From Qaidamihabitans albus (lineage in GTDB: Bacteria; Actinomycetota; Actinomycetes; Mycobacteriales; Pseudonocardiaceae): a stretch of DNA of 64,000 nucleotides. The notes under the pieces were generated by a model that did no database searches, was not told the origin of the DNA, and saw only the letters and a program-made list of their open reading frames with translations. Below are positions 34,143-42,922 of the stretch, in pieces. The position numbers were made by a program, and so were the translations under genes. Position 1 is the stretch's first letter; every line of letters begins with the position of its first letter. The DNA is taken from positions 372,001 to 436,000 of the forward strand of contig NZ_JAEHOB010000004.1 of NCBI RefSeq assembly GCF_016464705.1. Direction: 5' to 3'.

Positions 34143-34567
34143 TCCTCGCGGTAGTCCGGATGGTCGGCGTGTGCAGCGGCGTGCAGGCGTATGACCTGGT
34201 CAAGCCCGTCACGTGCGGCGTACATGGCTGCGGGAATCGAGTCGCTGGGCCGGGCAGTCTCGCTCTCCCCCTGCTGAATGGCCCTTTCGTACCGCGTCAG
34301 CATTTCGATGATGCGGCGCTTCGCCTCGATATGAGCGCGTTCGCGATCCGGTCGCCCGCAGTCACACCACTCCGGGTGGTACTCGTAACCCCGGTCTTGC
34401 TCATGGTGCGCAGCACACCGACCCTCGTGCACGTCCGGCGCCTTCTGTTCCAACTCTCCGAGTCGGGCGCGCAGGAACGTGATCAGGTCGTTCACCATGG
34501 CCGCCCGGTAGGCCGCGACCCATTCGAGCGGCGGCGGCTGGTCGTTGCTGGTCACCATGCTCACCAT
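34130..34567 (-). CDS. DUF6221-family protein
   Basis: A protein of up to 145 residues resembling the DUF6221 family common in actinomycetes, often near mobile or accessory genes. Typical parts are MVNDLITFLRARLGELE, an internal HEGRC/HPEWCDCGR region rich in Cys and His, the HIEAKRRIIEML helix and the family ending HADHPDYREEWRP. The best family-consistent start is the ATG at 34498; 34567 is the first in-frame start. The function is unknown. It belongs to the lower-GC accessory patch. Confidence 0.75.
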   Translation of the reverse strand: MVSMVTSNDQPPPLEWVAAYRAAMVNDLITFLRARLGELEQKAPDVHEGRCAAHHEQDRGYEYHPEWCDCGRPDRERAHIEAKRRIIEMLTRYERAIQQGESETARPSDSIPAAMYAARDGLDQVIRLHAAAHADHPDYREEWRP

Positions 34568-34688
34568 CGTGCCACCGGTCGAGGCTCGGGGCCGGGTGCC
34601 GAAGTCGGGTTGCCTGCTGAACGGTGGTTTTCCCTTAACTGCCAGTACAGCCTGCCTCGGACAGCCGGGCGCCGCCTAGCATCCAGCC

Positions 34689-35123
34689 ATGGTGACCCAG
34701 GAACGTCAGCAGGAGTTCACCGAGCTGCTTCGGCGGGCCACGCAGTGGGCAAGCGCATCGCCGGACATCATCGCAGTCGGCGTGGTGGGTTCCTGGGCTC
34801 GTGGTGCTGAGCGCATGGACTCGGACGTCGACCTGGTCTTCGTCGTCGACCAAGTTGCGCCGTACTGGTACCACGACGATTGGGTGCTCCCCCTGGGCAG
34901 TAGTGGCATTACGCGCACGCAGAAATGGGGTCCGTTGCACGAGCGCAGGTTCGTCCTCGACGCGGGTCTCGAGGTGGAAGCAGGCTTCGTCACTCGGCAA
35001 TGGACGAGGACCGGTCCTGTAGATGTAGGAACCCGGCGGGTGGTCTCTGCTGGGATGCGGATTGTGTACGACCCTTCGGGCATCTTGGCGGATGTCCAGG
35101 CCGAGTGCGGCCAGGAGCCCTGA
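34689..35123 (+). CDS. nucleotidyltransferase-domain protein
   Basis: A 144-residue protein with the polymerase-beta-type nucleotidyltransferase motif GSWARGAERMDSDVDLVFV (about residues 36-54; the two Asp of SDVDL would bind metal). Such stand-alone domains transfer nucleotides to small molecules, RNA or a partner protein. No HEPN or other toxin-antitoxin partner is visible, so the target is unknown. It is divergent from the DUF6221 gene. Confidence 0.8.
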   Translation: MVTQERQQEFTELLRRATQWASASPDIIAVGVVGSWARGAERMDSDVDLVFVVDQVAPYWYHDDWVLPLGSSGITRTQKWGPLHERRFVLDAGLEVEAGFVTRQWTRTGPVDVGTRRVVSAGMRIVYDPSGILADVQAECGQEP

Positions 35124-35262
35124 CGGGGGTGACTACACCGGGGAGACGATCACGGCGCTCGCGAGCTACCTGGTCCACGCGGACCCCGGGTTCACGCACG
35201 ACTCCCAGTAGGTCTCCGCCCGCGTGCACAGCGGGCAACTCGCAGGTGGGGGGACTCGCGGG

Positions 35263-35952
35263 TCAGGACTCGGTGGCGGGGATCGGGGCGAGCGCGAGCT
35301 GGTCGGGGTGGAAGGCGTCCCGCCGCGGCGGCGGCAGCCATGTCTCCGGCCGGGTGCTCTTCTGGCGGCCCAGCTCGGCAAGGCTCAGCGGAGCCGCGAA
35401 GTCGGTTCCGTAGGCAGCGGCGTTGCTGACCTGAACCAGCCGGAGACCTTCCGCTTCGACTCCGATGCCGATCGCCACCAGGTAGACGTCGTCCAGGACG
35501 TCGGTGAAACCGGCCCAGGCACCCGCGAAGTGCAGCACCCGCGCCCGAGCCGGCCTGCCCTCGACCTCCCACGTCACCGGCTGCCATTCCGCATGCCGCT
35601 TGGCCTGCGCCTCGGCGTGCTCGACCAGTGCGAGGATCAGACCGTCCGGCCGGGTGACGGAACTGTCCGGCAGCGTGAGATTGACCAGACCGAACGCGCC
35701 ACTGAACGCGACCTCGGCGAGCGGGTCACCACCGTTCGGGCACATCACCTGATCGTGTCGTTCGCGTGGCAGGGTGCCCACCCGCACGCCGCTCTCGCCG
35801 CCCTCGACGCGGTGGCCGAGCCAGAGCGCCCATGTCGGCTCACCGGGCCTGCCCTCGAAGAAGTCGAGCCAGCGCGGGCCACGGACGCTCCAGTCGAGCC
35901 CGTAAACCGGGAAGTCGACAGGCGGGGACACTTGCTCGGTGGCGGAGTTCAT
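35263..35952 (-). CDS. hypothetical protein
   Basis: A 229-residue soluble protein of unknown family, with many Trp residues (YGLDWSVRGPRWLDFFEG, WQPVTWEVEG, WAGFTDVL). No signal peptide or membrane segment. ATG 35952 is preferred; a GTG five codons upstream is possible. A genuine product is supported by composition and by the lack of a better frame. The neighbours on either side are unrelated, and the function is not inferable. Confidence 0.6.
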   Translation of the reverse strand: MNSATEQVSPPVDFPVYGLDWSVRGPRWLDFFEGRPGEPTWALWLGHRVEGGESGVRVGTLPRERHDQVMCPNGGDPLAEVAFSGAFGLVNLTLPDSSVTRPDGLILALVEHAEAQAKRHAEWQPVTWEVEGRPARARVLHFAGAWAGFTDVLDDVYLVAIGIGVEAEGLRLVQVSNAAAYGTDFAAPLSLAELGRQKSTRPETWLPPPRRDAFHPDQLALAPIPATES

Positions 35953-36066
35953 CCGCAAATAGTGCACCGTGCGACCGTGTCAGGCAGACCCATCGTTACC
36001 AAGCCGAAGCATACGAACACCGTGTGTATGGGGGGCCAACACGGTCCGGAATGGACCGGCCCGGAT

Positions 36067-36717
36067 CTACCGCTGGCCGTAGCCGCGCAGCTTTTCGACC
36101 ACGTGCTCGATCTCGGCGGGCGGCAGCAGCCGGGGATTGCCCGCGGAGCGCGCGAGCAACCACACCTGGCACGCCCATTCCAGCTGGCGCGCCCGGTGGT
36201 AGGCCGCCGAGAGGTCCGCACCGTAGGTGACCGTGCCGTGGTTGGCCAGCAGGCAGCCCCGCCGCCCGTCGAGGGCGGCGAGCATCGACTCGGCGAGCTC
36301 GGTGCTGCCGTACGTGGCGTACGCGGCGACCCGCACCGACGGCCCGATGGTGGCGAGGATGTAGTGCACGGGCGGCACCTCGTCGGTCACAGTGGACACA
36401 GCCGTGGCGTGCACGGAATGCGTGTGCACCACCGCGTTGATCGCCGAGCCGTCCGGGTCCACGGCTTCGCGGTACACGTTCAGGTGCATCGGCAGCTCGC
36501 TGGTCGGCCGCAGCGATCCGTCCACAGTGGCCCCATACAGGTCGACGACCGGAATGTCCTCCGGGGCGAGCGACTCGTAGGCGACGCCGGTGGGCGTCAC
36601 CGCTACCAGGTCTTCCACCCGCATCGACACGTTGCCCGACGTGCCGACCACCAGGCCGTCCGCCGTCATGCGGCGCGCGTAGTCGCACACCGCCGCCCGT
36701 TCGTCACCAAGCAGCAT
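36067..36717 (-). CDS. class II aldolase / sugar-phosphate epimerase family
   Basis: A 216-residue zinc-dependent enzyme of the AraD/FucA family (L-fuculose-phosphate aldolase or L-ribulose-5-phosphate 4-epimerase). Visible motifs are GTSGNVSMR, TPTGVAYESL, the TSELPMHLNVY glutamate, zinc histidines in VVHTHSVHATA, and LLANHGTVTYG. It is the last gene of the leftward polyol/ketose cluster. Its ATG directly follows the stop of the FGGY kinase gene, which suggests it acts on that kinase's product. The substrate is not identifiable. Confidence 0.88.
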   Translation of the reverse strand: MLLGDERAAVCDYARRMTADGLVVGTSGNVSMRVEDLVAVTPTGVAYESLAPEDIPVVDLYGATVDGSLRPTSELPMHLNVYREAVDPDGSAINAVVHTHSVHATAVSTVTDEVPPVHYILATIGPSVRVAAYATYGSTELAESMLAALDGRRGCLLANHGTVTYGADLSAAYHRARQLEWACQVWLLARSAGNPRLLPPAEIEHVVEKLRGYGQR

Positions 36718-38172
36718 TCACAGACTCCAGAGTTCCCGCGCCGAGGCCAGCGAAGTCTGGTACTCGGCGTACCCCCGATCGTAGAACTCCGCGGCCTCCG
36801 GCTCGAACCGCACGGTCCGCGAGTTGCTCGCCCACAGTTCGGCGTCGAACGGCGCGCCGAGCGCCTCCGCGGCCACGAGTACCGCGCCGCGCGCTCCGAC
36901 GCCCGGGTCGCTCGGGATCACGATCGGCCTGCCGAGCACGTCGGCGAAGATCTGCGTCCATTCGGCGGAACGCACGCCGCCGCCGCACGCGTAGAGCGTC
37001 CCGCTGAGCCCGGCCGCCTCGAAACAGTGCCGCGCCGCGTAGGCGATGGACTCGCACACCGCGCGGACCACGTCGGCGCGGGTGTGCTCCAGGCTCAGTC
37101 CGGACAGCTGCGCCCGCGCGGCGGCATCGACGAACGGGGCCCGTTCGCCCGAGGTGGACAGGAACGGCAGTGCCCGCACGCCCCGCGCTCCGGGTGTGCC
37201 TGCCGCCAGCAGCGGGCCGATGTCCTCGACGTCGATGCCGAACAGCCGGCACGCCCAGTCGAGCCCTGCCGTGCCGACCATCGCGGGCATCGCTCGCAGG
37301 TACTCGTCCTCGGCGGGCGTGCACAGGAACATCCCGGCGGGTTCTCCCTCGGGATCGAACTCGGTGTCGGCCCTGAGCACCTGGCAGGCGAGTGTGGTGC
37401 CCGCGGTGAGGATGCCGTCGCCCGGTTCACGCACGCCGGCGCCGATCGCGCAGGCGGGCAGGTCGAACGGGCCGCCGGTGACCGGCAGCCCTTCGGGCAG
37501 GCCGAGCAGCGCGGCGCCGGTGGCGTCGAGCCGGAACACCGACTTCGGCGGGGCCGGCTCGGCGAAAAGGGATCGCCGGCGCGACAGCCCGCACGCCGCG
37601 ATCGCCTCCTCGTCGTAGCGGCGAGTCGCCGGGTCGATGAACGGCAGCGACGCGTCGGAGATGTCCACCGTGATCTCGCCCGTCAGGCGTTGCACCACGG
37701 CGTCCACGCAGTAGCCGGCCACCACCGCACGGTCGAGCGCGTCCGGCTCGTGAGTGTCCAGGTAGGACATTATGGCGGCGGTGCAGCCGGGGAACATTCC
37801 GGACCCGGTCCGGCGGAACACCTCTCTCGTCACGCCGGTGGCCTGCCACGACGTGAGCAGCGCGTTCGCCCGGCCGTCGAGCCAGGAGATCGCCGGGCGG
37901 ACCATGCTGCCGCCCCGGTCGCGCAGCCACAGTCCGTCCCCCTGACCGGTGAGCGCGAGCGCGTCGACCGGCCCGTCGAGCTGGGCGGCGACCTCGCGGA
38001 CGACGGTGGCGACCGTGCCGAGCACCTGCTCGAAGTCCTGCTCCACCGCCCCGCCGGGCAGGTGCTGCACCTTCGACGGGGTCCAGGCCTGCGCGACCGA
38101 CGCACCGGCCTCGTCGAAGACGACGGCCTTGGTGAGCGACGTACCGATGTCGACGCCGATGACACGCAACAT
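36718..38172 (-). CDS. FGGY-family carbohydrate kinase
   Basis: A 484-residue sugar/polyol kinase. The phosphate-binding motif is VIGVDIGTSLTKAVVFD, the substrate region is ALTGQGDGLWLRD, and the C-terminal ATP site is CGGGVRSAEWTQIFADVLGRPI. The family includes xylulokinase, L-ribulokinase and erythritol kinase, and the exact sugar cannot be fixed. ATG 38172 is used; GTG 38178 would give a GTGA overlap with the dehydrogenase before it. It is followed without gap by the class II aldolase. Confidence 0.88.
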   Translation of the reverse strand: MLRVIGVDIGTSLTKAVVFDEAGASVAQAWTPSKVQHLPGGAVEQDFEQVLGTVATVVREVAAQLDGPVDALALTGQGDGLWLRDRGGSMVRPAISWLDGRANALLTSWQATGVTREVFRRTGSGMFPGCTAAIMSYLDTHEPDALDRAVVAGYCVDAVVQRLTGEITVDISDASLPFIDPATRRYDEEAIAACGLSRRRSLFAEPAPPKSVFRLDATGAALLGLPEGLPVTGGPFDLPACAIGAGVREPGDGILTAGTTLACQVLRADTEFDPEGEPAGMFLCTPAEDEYLRAMPAMVGTAGLDWACRLFGIDVEDIGPLLAAGTPGARGVRALPFLSTSGERAPFVDAAARAQLSGLSLEHTRADVVRAVCESIAYAARHCFEAAGLSGTLYACGGGVRSAEWTQIFADVLGRPIVIPSDPGVGARGAVLVAAEALGAPFDAELWASNSRTVRFEPEAAEFYDRGYAEYQTSLASARELWSL

Positions 38173-38174
38173 GG

Positions 38175-39233
38175 TCACCGCCCGAGCACTTCGGGGTTCG
38201 CGACATTGACCAGTGCCTCACCGCGGGCGTGGCGGCCAACCTCCTCGGCGACGATCCGCGCCGCCCGGTCGGCGGTCTGCCTGCTGGCACCGGCGAGGTG
38301 CGGGGTTGCGATGACGTTCGGCGCGTCGCGAAGCGGCCAGTCGGGTGGCGGCGGCTCCACGTCGTAGACGTCGAGGGCGAGGGCGCCGAGCCTGCCGGAG
38401 CGCAGCGCCTCCGCCAGCGGTGCGTAGTCGAGCAGCCCGCCCCTCGCGGAGTTGACCAGCACGGCGCCCTCGGGCAGCAGCGCCAGCCTGGCGGCGTCGA
38501 TGATGTGCCGGGTCTGCTCGGTGAGCCGCGCGTGCAGGCTCACCGCGAAGCTGCGCCGCAGCAGGTCGTCCAGCTCGACGAGCTCGGCACCGTCGGCGGC
38601 GATCCGCTCCGGGTCGGCGTAGGGATCGAACACGAGCACGCGCGCACCGAACGCGAGCAGCACCCTCGCGACGCGGGAGCCGATCGCGCCGTACCCGACG
38701 AGGCCGACCGTGGTGCCCTCCAGCTCGACGCCGGCGTTGGCGTAGGCGTAGTAGTCGCCGCGCCACGTGCCGCCGAGCAGCTCCGCCGACGAGGTCGAGA
38801 TGCGGCGCATCGCGGCGAGCAGCAGGCCGATCGCGAACTCGGCGGCCGCCGCGGCGTTGCGCCCGGGGGCGTAGGTGACCGCGACACCCGCCTCGGTGGC
38901 CGCGGTGAGGTCGACGTTGACCGGTCCGCCCCGGCAGACGGAGACCAGCCTCAGCTCGGGCGCGGCCGCGAAGACCTTCTTCGTGAACGGCGCCATCTGG
39001 GTGACCGCGACCTCCGCCCCGCCGAGTGCGCCGAGTGCGTCGATCACCGCCTCCTCGGTGCCGCTGGCCTCCTGGACACCACCGACCGGCCCGAACGGCT
39101 CGACCGGCCACGGCAGCGACAGCTCGCCGAACTCGACCGTGTCGAACGGGGGCTCGGTGCCGAGCTCCGCGCGCACGGCCGACTTCAGCAGGTCGGTGCC
39201 GACGAATTCGTCTCCCGCAGCGAGTATCCGCAC
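38175..39233 (-). CDS. D-isomer specific 2-hydroxyacid dehydrogenase
   Basis: A 352-residue NAD(P)-dependent dehydrogenase. The Rossmann motif is VGLVGYGAIGSR. The catalytic Arg is in LVNSARGGLLDY, the Glu in DVYDVEP, and the His in TPHLAGAS. The N-terminal domain is longer and more divergent than in SerA-like enzymes. GTG 39233 has AGAGAGGA upstream. It lies between the RpiB-like gene (67-bp gap holding a repeat copy) and the FGGY kinase. It probably interconverts a sugar acid and its keto acid in the pathway. Confidence 0.88.
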   Translation of the reverse strand: MRILAAGDEFVGTDLLKSAVRAELGTEPPFDTVEFGELSLPWPVEPFGPVGGVQEASGTEEAVIDALGALGGAEVAVTQMAPFTKKVFAAAPELRLVSVCRGGPVNVDLTAATEAGVAVTYAPGRNAAAAAEFAIGLLLAAMRRISTSSAELLGGTWRGDYYAYANAGVELEGTTVGLVGYGAIGSRVARVLLAFGARVLVFDPYADPERIAADGAELVELDDLLRRSFAVSLHARLTEQTRHIIDAARLALLPEGAVLVNSARGGLLDYAPLAEALRSGRLGALALDVYDVEPPPPDWPLRDAPNVIATPHLAGASRQTADRAARIVAEEVGRHARGEALVNVANPEVLGR

Positions 39234-39261
39234 AGTGGTTCCTCTCTGAACCTGGTCACCG

Positions 39262-39307
39262 CTCGTGAGTGCCTACCCGAGTTCTAACACCGGTAGGCAC
39301 TCACGAG
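39262..39307. repeat. 46-bp palindromic repeat, copy D
   Basis: The best hairpin of the family: the arms extend to a perfect 16-bp stem (CTCGTGAGTGCCTACC with GGTAGGCACTCACGAG). It fills the gap between the RpiB-like gene and the dehydrogenase. Its right arm contains the TGA stop of the RpiB-like gene (39301-39303). Confidence 0.88.
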
Positions 39308-39762
39308 GCGGTCTTGGCCTCGTAGTCGGTGATGTGGGCGACCTTGGTCGCACTGGCCGATCCGGGGTCGAAACGGTAGCCGAGCCATTCGGTGACGATC
39401 CGCTTCGCCAGCTCCGGCCCGATCACCCGCGCACCGAACGTGATGACCTGGCAGTCGTTCGACTTGATCGAGCGTTCCGCCGAGTAGGAGTCGTGCGCCA
39501 CCGTGGCGCGGACACCGGGCACCTTGTTCGCCGAGATCGCGACGCCGATCCCGGTGCCGCACACGAGCACGCCGCGATCCGCCTCGCCGCGGGCGATCGT
39601 CTCCGCCGCGGCCAGCCCCAGCACGGGGTAGGCACGGTCGTCGTCCGCGCCGGCCACGCCGAGGTCGAGCACGTCGTCGACCCGTTCGTCGGTCCGCAGC
39701 AGATCGCGTACCGCGTTCTTGAGATCGACACCGGCGTTGTCCGCCGCCACCACGATCCGCAT
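39301..39762 (-). CDS. RpiB/LacAB-family sugar-phosphate isomerase
   Basis: A 153-residue aldose-ketose isomerase of the RpiB family. MRIVVAADNAGVDLKNAV at the N-terminus, the GVLVCGTGIGVAISANKVPGVRA active-site loop (catalytic Cys in VCGTG) and DCQVITFGARVIG are typical. Next to a DhaK-type kinase, the closest known precedent is the erythrulose-4-phosphate isomerase of tetritol pathways (DerI/EryI type). Ribose-5-phosphate isomerase activity is the alternative. GGAGGG precedes the ATG. The TGA stop lies in repeat copy D. Confidence 0.87.
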   Translation of the reverse strand: MRIVVAADNAGVDLKNAVRDLLRTDERVDDVLDLGVAGADDDRAYPVLGLAAAETIARGEADRGVLVCGTGIGVAISANKVPGVRATVAHDSYSAERSIKSNDCQVITFGARVIGPELAKRIVTEWLGYRFDPGSASATKVAHITDYEAKTAS

Positions 39763-39766
39763 GACC

Positions 39767-41497
39767 TCAACCCTCCTGTATCCGCCTGCCCGCGAGGCCG
39801 CACGTGCTCAGTGCCTCGCCGATCGCCGCCACGAGCAGCGCGAACGACGTCGCCCCCGGATCGGCGTGTCCCCTGCTCCGCAGCGCCAGCCGGGCCGCCC
39901 TGCCCTTGGCGGGCAGCAGCTCCGCGGTCTCGTCCGCGGCCCGAGCCGCCCGCGCGGCCGCCTTGCGCCAGGCCTCCGCGATGCCGGTGCCGGCCCCGGC
40001 CTGCTCGCGCAGCACGGCCCGGAAGGGCTCGATCGCGTCGAGCATCGTCTTGTCGCCGACCTCGGCCCTGCCCAGCTCGACGAACGCCCGCACCGCGCCG
40101 TCGACCGCATCGGCCAGCACCGGTGCGGTGATTCCGGAGCTCCCGGTGCTCGCGGAGCGCAGCCCGGCGCCCGTCTCCGCGAGCAGTACCCCGTACAGCG
40201 CACCGGAGGCGCCACCGGCCGCGTCCGCGAACGCGGTGCCCGCGGCCAGCAACGCGCCGGGCACGTCTTCCGCGCCGGCCGTCCGGGCGGCGCCGACCGC
40301 CGCGCGCATCCCCCTCGTCATACCGAGTCCGTGGTCACCGTCGGCGGCCACCGCGTCGAGCCTGCCGAGCTCGGCCTCGTTCGCCTCGATGCTCGCGAGC
40401 GCGGCCGTGAGCGCACGGTCGACGATCCCCTCACCCGCCGCTCCCCACGGCCGCGTCAGCGACTCGTCCACCGTGGACGTCACCGGGACCTGCTCCAGCG
40501 CGGCACCGCCGCTGCGGTAACCGGGGGTGTCGCACGGCGCTGCGTACAGCTCGGCCAGCTCGTCGTCCAGCATCAGCACGGTCAGCGAGACACCCGCCAT
40601 GTCCAGCGAGGTGACGAACTCCCCGACCTCGGTGTGCAGCGGGTTCAGGCCCTCCGCGGCGAGCCGTTCGTGAATCCGGGCGTAGGCGACGAACATCTCC
40701 TCGTACTTGGTGCGGCCGAGCCCGTTGAGCAGCACGACCACCCGCCGGTCTCCCGCCGGGATCTCGGGCAGCAGCCCGTTGACGAGCGCGTCGGCGAGCG
40801 CGGTGGCGTCGAGCCGGGACACCGTGCGCACCCCCGGCTCCCCGTGGATGCCGAGGCCGAGCTCCATCTCGCCGTCGCCGACCGAGAACAGCGGCTCCGC
40901 CGCGCCCGGCAACGTGCAGCCACCGAACGCCACGCCGAACGTGCGGGTGCGCGCGTTCGCCTTCGCCGTCACCGCGTGCACGGCGTCGAGGTCGTAGCCG
41001 CGCTCCGCGGCCGCACCGGCGATCTTGAAGACCAGGAAGTCGCCCGCCACGCCGCGCCTGTGTTCCGGCTCACCGGCCGGGCCGCTCGCCACGTCGTCGG
41101 TGACCAGCACGGTCCGGCTCGGGATGCCCTCGGCGGCGAGCCTGCGCGCGGCCAGCCCGAAATGCAGGACGTCGCCCTGGTAGTTGCCGTAGGAGAACAG
41201 CACGCCGGCGCCACCGTCGGCGGCCCGCGCCGTGCGGTAGACCTGCTCGGCGCTCGGGCTGGTGAACACGTCACCCACCACCGCGCCGTCGGCGAACCCG
41301 GTGCCGACGAGGCCGGCGAACGCCGGGTAGTGCCCGCAGCCACCGCCGATGACCACGGCCACCTTCCCGCTGCGCGGTACCTGCCTGCCGACGACGCCGT
41401 AGCCGCCTGGCACCTTGCGAACCGTGCGGCCGTACGCGCCGACGAACCCGTCGAGCCAGTCGCGTTTGAAGCTCTCCGCCGTGCCGAGGGTGGTCAT
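39767..41497 (-). CDS. dihydroxyacetone-kinase family (DhaK-DhaL fusion), probable ketose kinase
   Basis: A 576-residue ATP-dependent kinase. The DhaK domain (1 to about 330) has GGGCGHYPAF where the family usually has GGGSGHEP, and the histidine that binds the keto substrate in LGLGIHGEPG. The DhaL domain (about 350-576) has the Mg-ATP motif ADGDHGLGMTRG. The changed pocket and the adjacent RpiB-type isomerase fit an erythrulose kinase rather than a glycerone kinase; this is inference. The ATG has GGGGAGGGGAG upstream and overlaps the stop of the HAD gene. Confidence 0.85.
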   Translation of the reverse strand: MTTLGTAESFKRDWLDGFVGAYGRTVRKVPGGYGVVGRQVPRSGKVAVVIGGGCGHYPAFAGLVGTGFADGAVVGDVFTSPSAEQVYRTARAADGGAGVLFSYGNYQGDVLHFGLAARRLAAEGIPSRTVLVTDDVASGPAGEPEHRRGVAGDFLVFKIAGAAAERGYDLDAVHAVTAKANARTRTFGVAFGGCTLPGAAEPLFSVGDGEMELGLGIHGEPGVRTVSRLDATALADALVNGLLPEIPAGDRRVVVLLNGLGRTKYEEMFVAYARIHERLAAEGLNPLHTEVGEFVTSLDMAGVSLTVLMLDDELAELYAAPCDTPGYRSGGAALEQVPVTSTVDESLTRPWGAAGEGIVDRALTAALASIEANEAELGRLDAVAADGDHGLGMTRGMRAAVGAARTAGAEDVPGALLAAGTAFADAAGGASGALYGVLLAETGAGLRSASTGSSGITAPVLADAVDGAVRAFVELGRAEVGDKTMLDAIEPFRAVLREQAGAGTGIAEAWRKAAARAARAADETAELLPAKGRAARLALRSRGHADPGATSFALLVAAIGEALSTCGLAGRRIQEG

Positions 41498-42177
41498 GCT
41501 CCCCTCCCCACGAGCTCTCCGGCGAGGTAGGCCAGCAGGGTGCGGCGCGCGTCGTCGTTGCTCCCGGCGACCGCCGCGGCCAGGCGGAGCGCCTCCGGCT
41601 TCGGCGGATAGGTCGGGTTGGGCAGCGCGACCACGGTGAGCCCGGCGGCCGCGGCCGCGCGGATGCCGTTGCCGGAGTCCTCGACGGCGAGGCACTCCTC
41701 ACCCGGACGACCGAGCCGGGCGGCGGCCTCGAGGTACACGTCCGGGCTCGGCTTGCCCCTGGCCACCTCCGCGCTCGACACCGTCGCGGTGAACTCGCCG
41801 GTCAACCCGTGCGTGGTGAGCACGGCGTCGATCACCCGGCGGGTCGCGGACGACGCGAGCGCCACCGGCACGCTGGCGCTGACGTCCCGGACCATTGCCG
41901 CCGCCCCCGGCAACAGCGGCGCCGCGCCGGCGTCCACGGCGGCGATCATGCCGTCGACCACCGCCCGCTCGACCTGCTCGACCGTCTCCGGGGTGCCGCT
42001 GCGCTCGGCCAGGTAGGCGGCCCACTCAGGCGCGCTCATCCCCTGCACCGTGGCCGTGTCGGCCGCCGTCCAGTTCACCCCGTGCGCGGCCGCGTAGGCG
42101 ACCCAGTTCTGCTCCCACAGGTGCTCGCTGTCCACCAGGACCCCGTCCAGGTCGAACACGACCGCGGCGAGTGCCAT
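41494..42177 (-). CDS. HAD-family sugar-phosphate phosphatase/mutase-like
   Basis: A 227-residue HAD protein of the beta-phosphoglucomutase-like class. Motif I is VVFDLDGVLVDSE, motif II region VALASSATRR, Lys in ARGKPSPDVYL, and motif IV VEDSGNGIRAA. It could dephosphorylate sugar phosphates of the pathway. It is the first gene of the leftward operon. Its upstream region holds the 15-bp operator palindrome, and its stop overlaps the kinase start (ATGA). Confidence 0.88.
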   Translation of the reverse strand: MALAAVVFDLDGVLVDSEHLWEQNWVAYAAAHGVNWTAADTATVQGMSAPEWAAYLAERSGTPETVEQVERAVVDGMIAAVDAGAAPLLPGAAAMVRDVSASVPVALASSATRRVIDAVLTTHGLTGEFTATVSSAEVARGKPSPDVYLEAAARLGRPGEECLAVEDSGNGIRAAAAAGLTVVALPNPTYPPKPEALRLAAAVAGSNDDARRTLLAYLAGELVGRGA

Positions 42178-42203
42178 GAGTTGAAGCCCCTCTCACATCG
42201 TTT

Positions 42204-42218
42204 GTGTTAAATTAACAC
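42204..42218. promoter_or_regulatory. DeoR operator candidate, leftward operon
   Basis: GTGTTAAATTAACAC, a palindrome with one central base, lies 27 bp before the HAD start and between divergent genes. Fourteen of 15 bases match the site at 43747 when one is read in reverse complement. Confidence 0.7.
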
Positions 42219-42288
42219 TCACCGCGCGATCTGTCACGACCGAGTTCGCCGCCCCTAGGATCCCTGCAGCCCGACGTTCGGAGGAGAC

Positions 42289-42903
42289 ATGCCCACCCGC
42301 CTGCTACTGGTCCGGCACGGAGAGACCGAATGGCACGCCGAGAACCGCTACGCAGGCAGCAGCGAGGTGGGGCTCACCGAGCGCGGACTGCGGCAGGCAC
42401 ACGAGCTGGCCGCCGTCCTGGAGACCATGCCCGGGCCACCGGCCGCGCTCTACTGCTCCCCGCAGGAGCGCGCCCGGATCACGGCGGAGCCTTCCGCGCG
42501 GGCGCTCGGTCTCACGCCGACCGTGCTGCCGGACCTGCGCGAGGTGCACTTCGGCATCGCCGAGGGCCGCACGCTCGACGAGGTCCGCGGCACCGACCCC
42601 GATGCGGTGCGGCGGTTCCTCGCCGACCCGGTGGCCGGAGCCTTCCCCGGCGCGGAGCCGCCGGCCGCCGCCGCGGACAGGGCCGCGGCGGCGCTGCGGT
42701 CGATCGCCGGCAACGAGGCAGGTCCGGTGCTGGTCGTCGCGCACAACACGCTGCTGCGGCTCACCCTGTGCCTGCTGCTGGGCATCCCCCTGCACACCTA
42801 CCGGACGGTGTTCCCGCGCCTGGAGAACTGCGCGCTCACCGAGATCGGCATCGACGGCGAACGGACCAGCCTGCGCAGGCTCAACGCCCCCACGCCGGGG
42901 TAG
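42289..42903 (+). CDS. histidine phosphatase (phosphoglycerate-mutase-like)
   Basis: A 204-residue phosphatase of the histidine phosphatase superfamily. The nucleophile motif is LLLVRHGETEWHAENRYAG, the second Arg is in YCSPQERARITAEP, and the second catalytic His in VLVVAHNTLLRL. GGAGGAG precedes the ATG. It is divergent from the HAD gene and upstream of deoR by 19 bp. In context it may hydrolyse a sugar phosphate of the polyol pathway. Confidence 0.87.
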   Translation: MPTRLLLVRHGETEWHAENRYAGSSEVGLTERGLRQAHELAAVLETMPGPPAALYCSPQERARITAEPSARALGLTPTVLPDLREVHFGIAEGRTLDEVRGTDPDAVRRFLADPVAGAFPGAEPPAAAADRAAAALRSIAGNEAGPVLVVAHNTLLRLTLCLLLGIPLHTYRTVFPRLENCALTEIGIDGERTSLRRLNAPTPG

Positions 42904-42922
42904 GAGTGCCAGAATTGTTCAC

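Noticed and set aside
37747-37756. CTCGTGAGTG, identical to the repeat arm
   Set aside because: It lies within the FGGY kinase coding sequence with no partner arm; probably chance or codon coincidence.
35224-38367. 1047-codon plus-strand frame across the aldolase and kinase genes
   Set aside because: It spans three minus-strand genes with clear families and has shadow composition.
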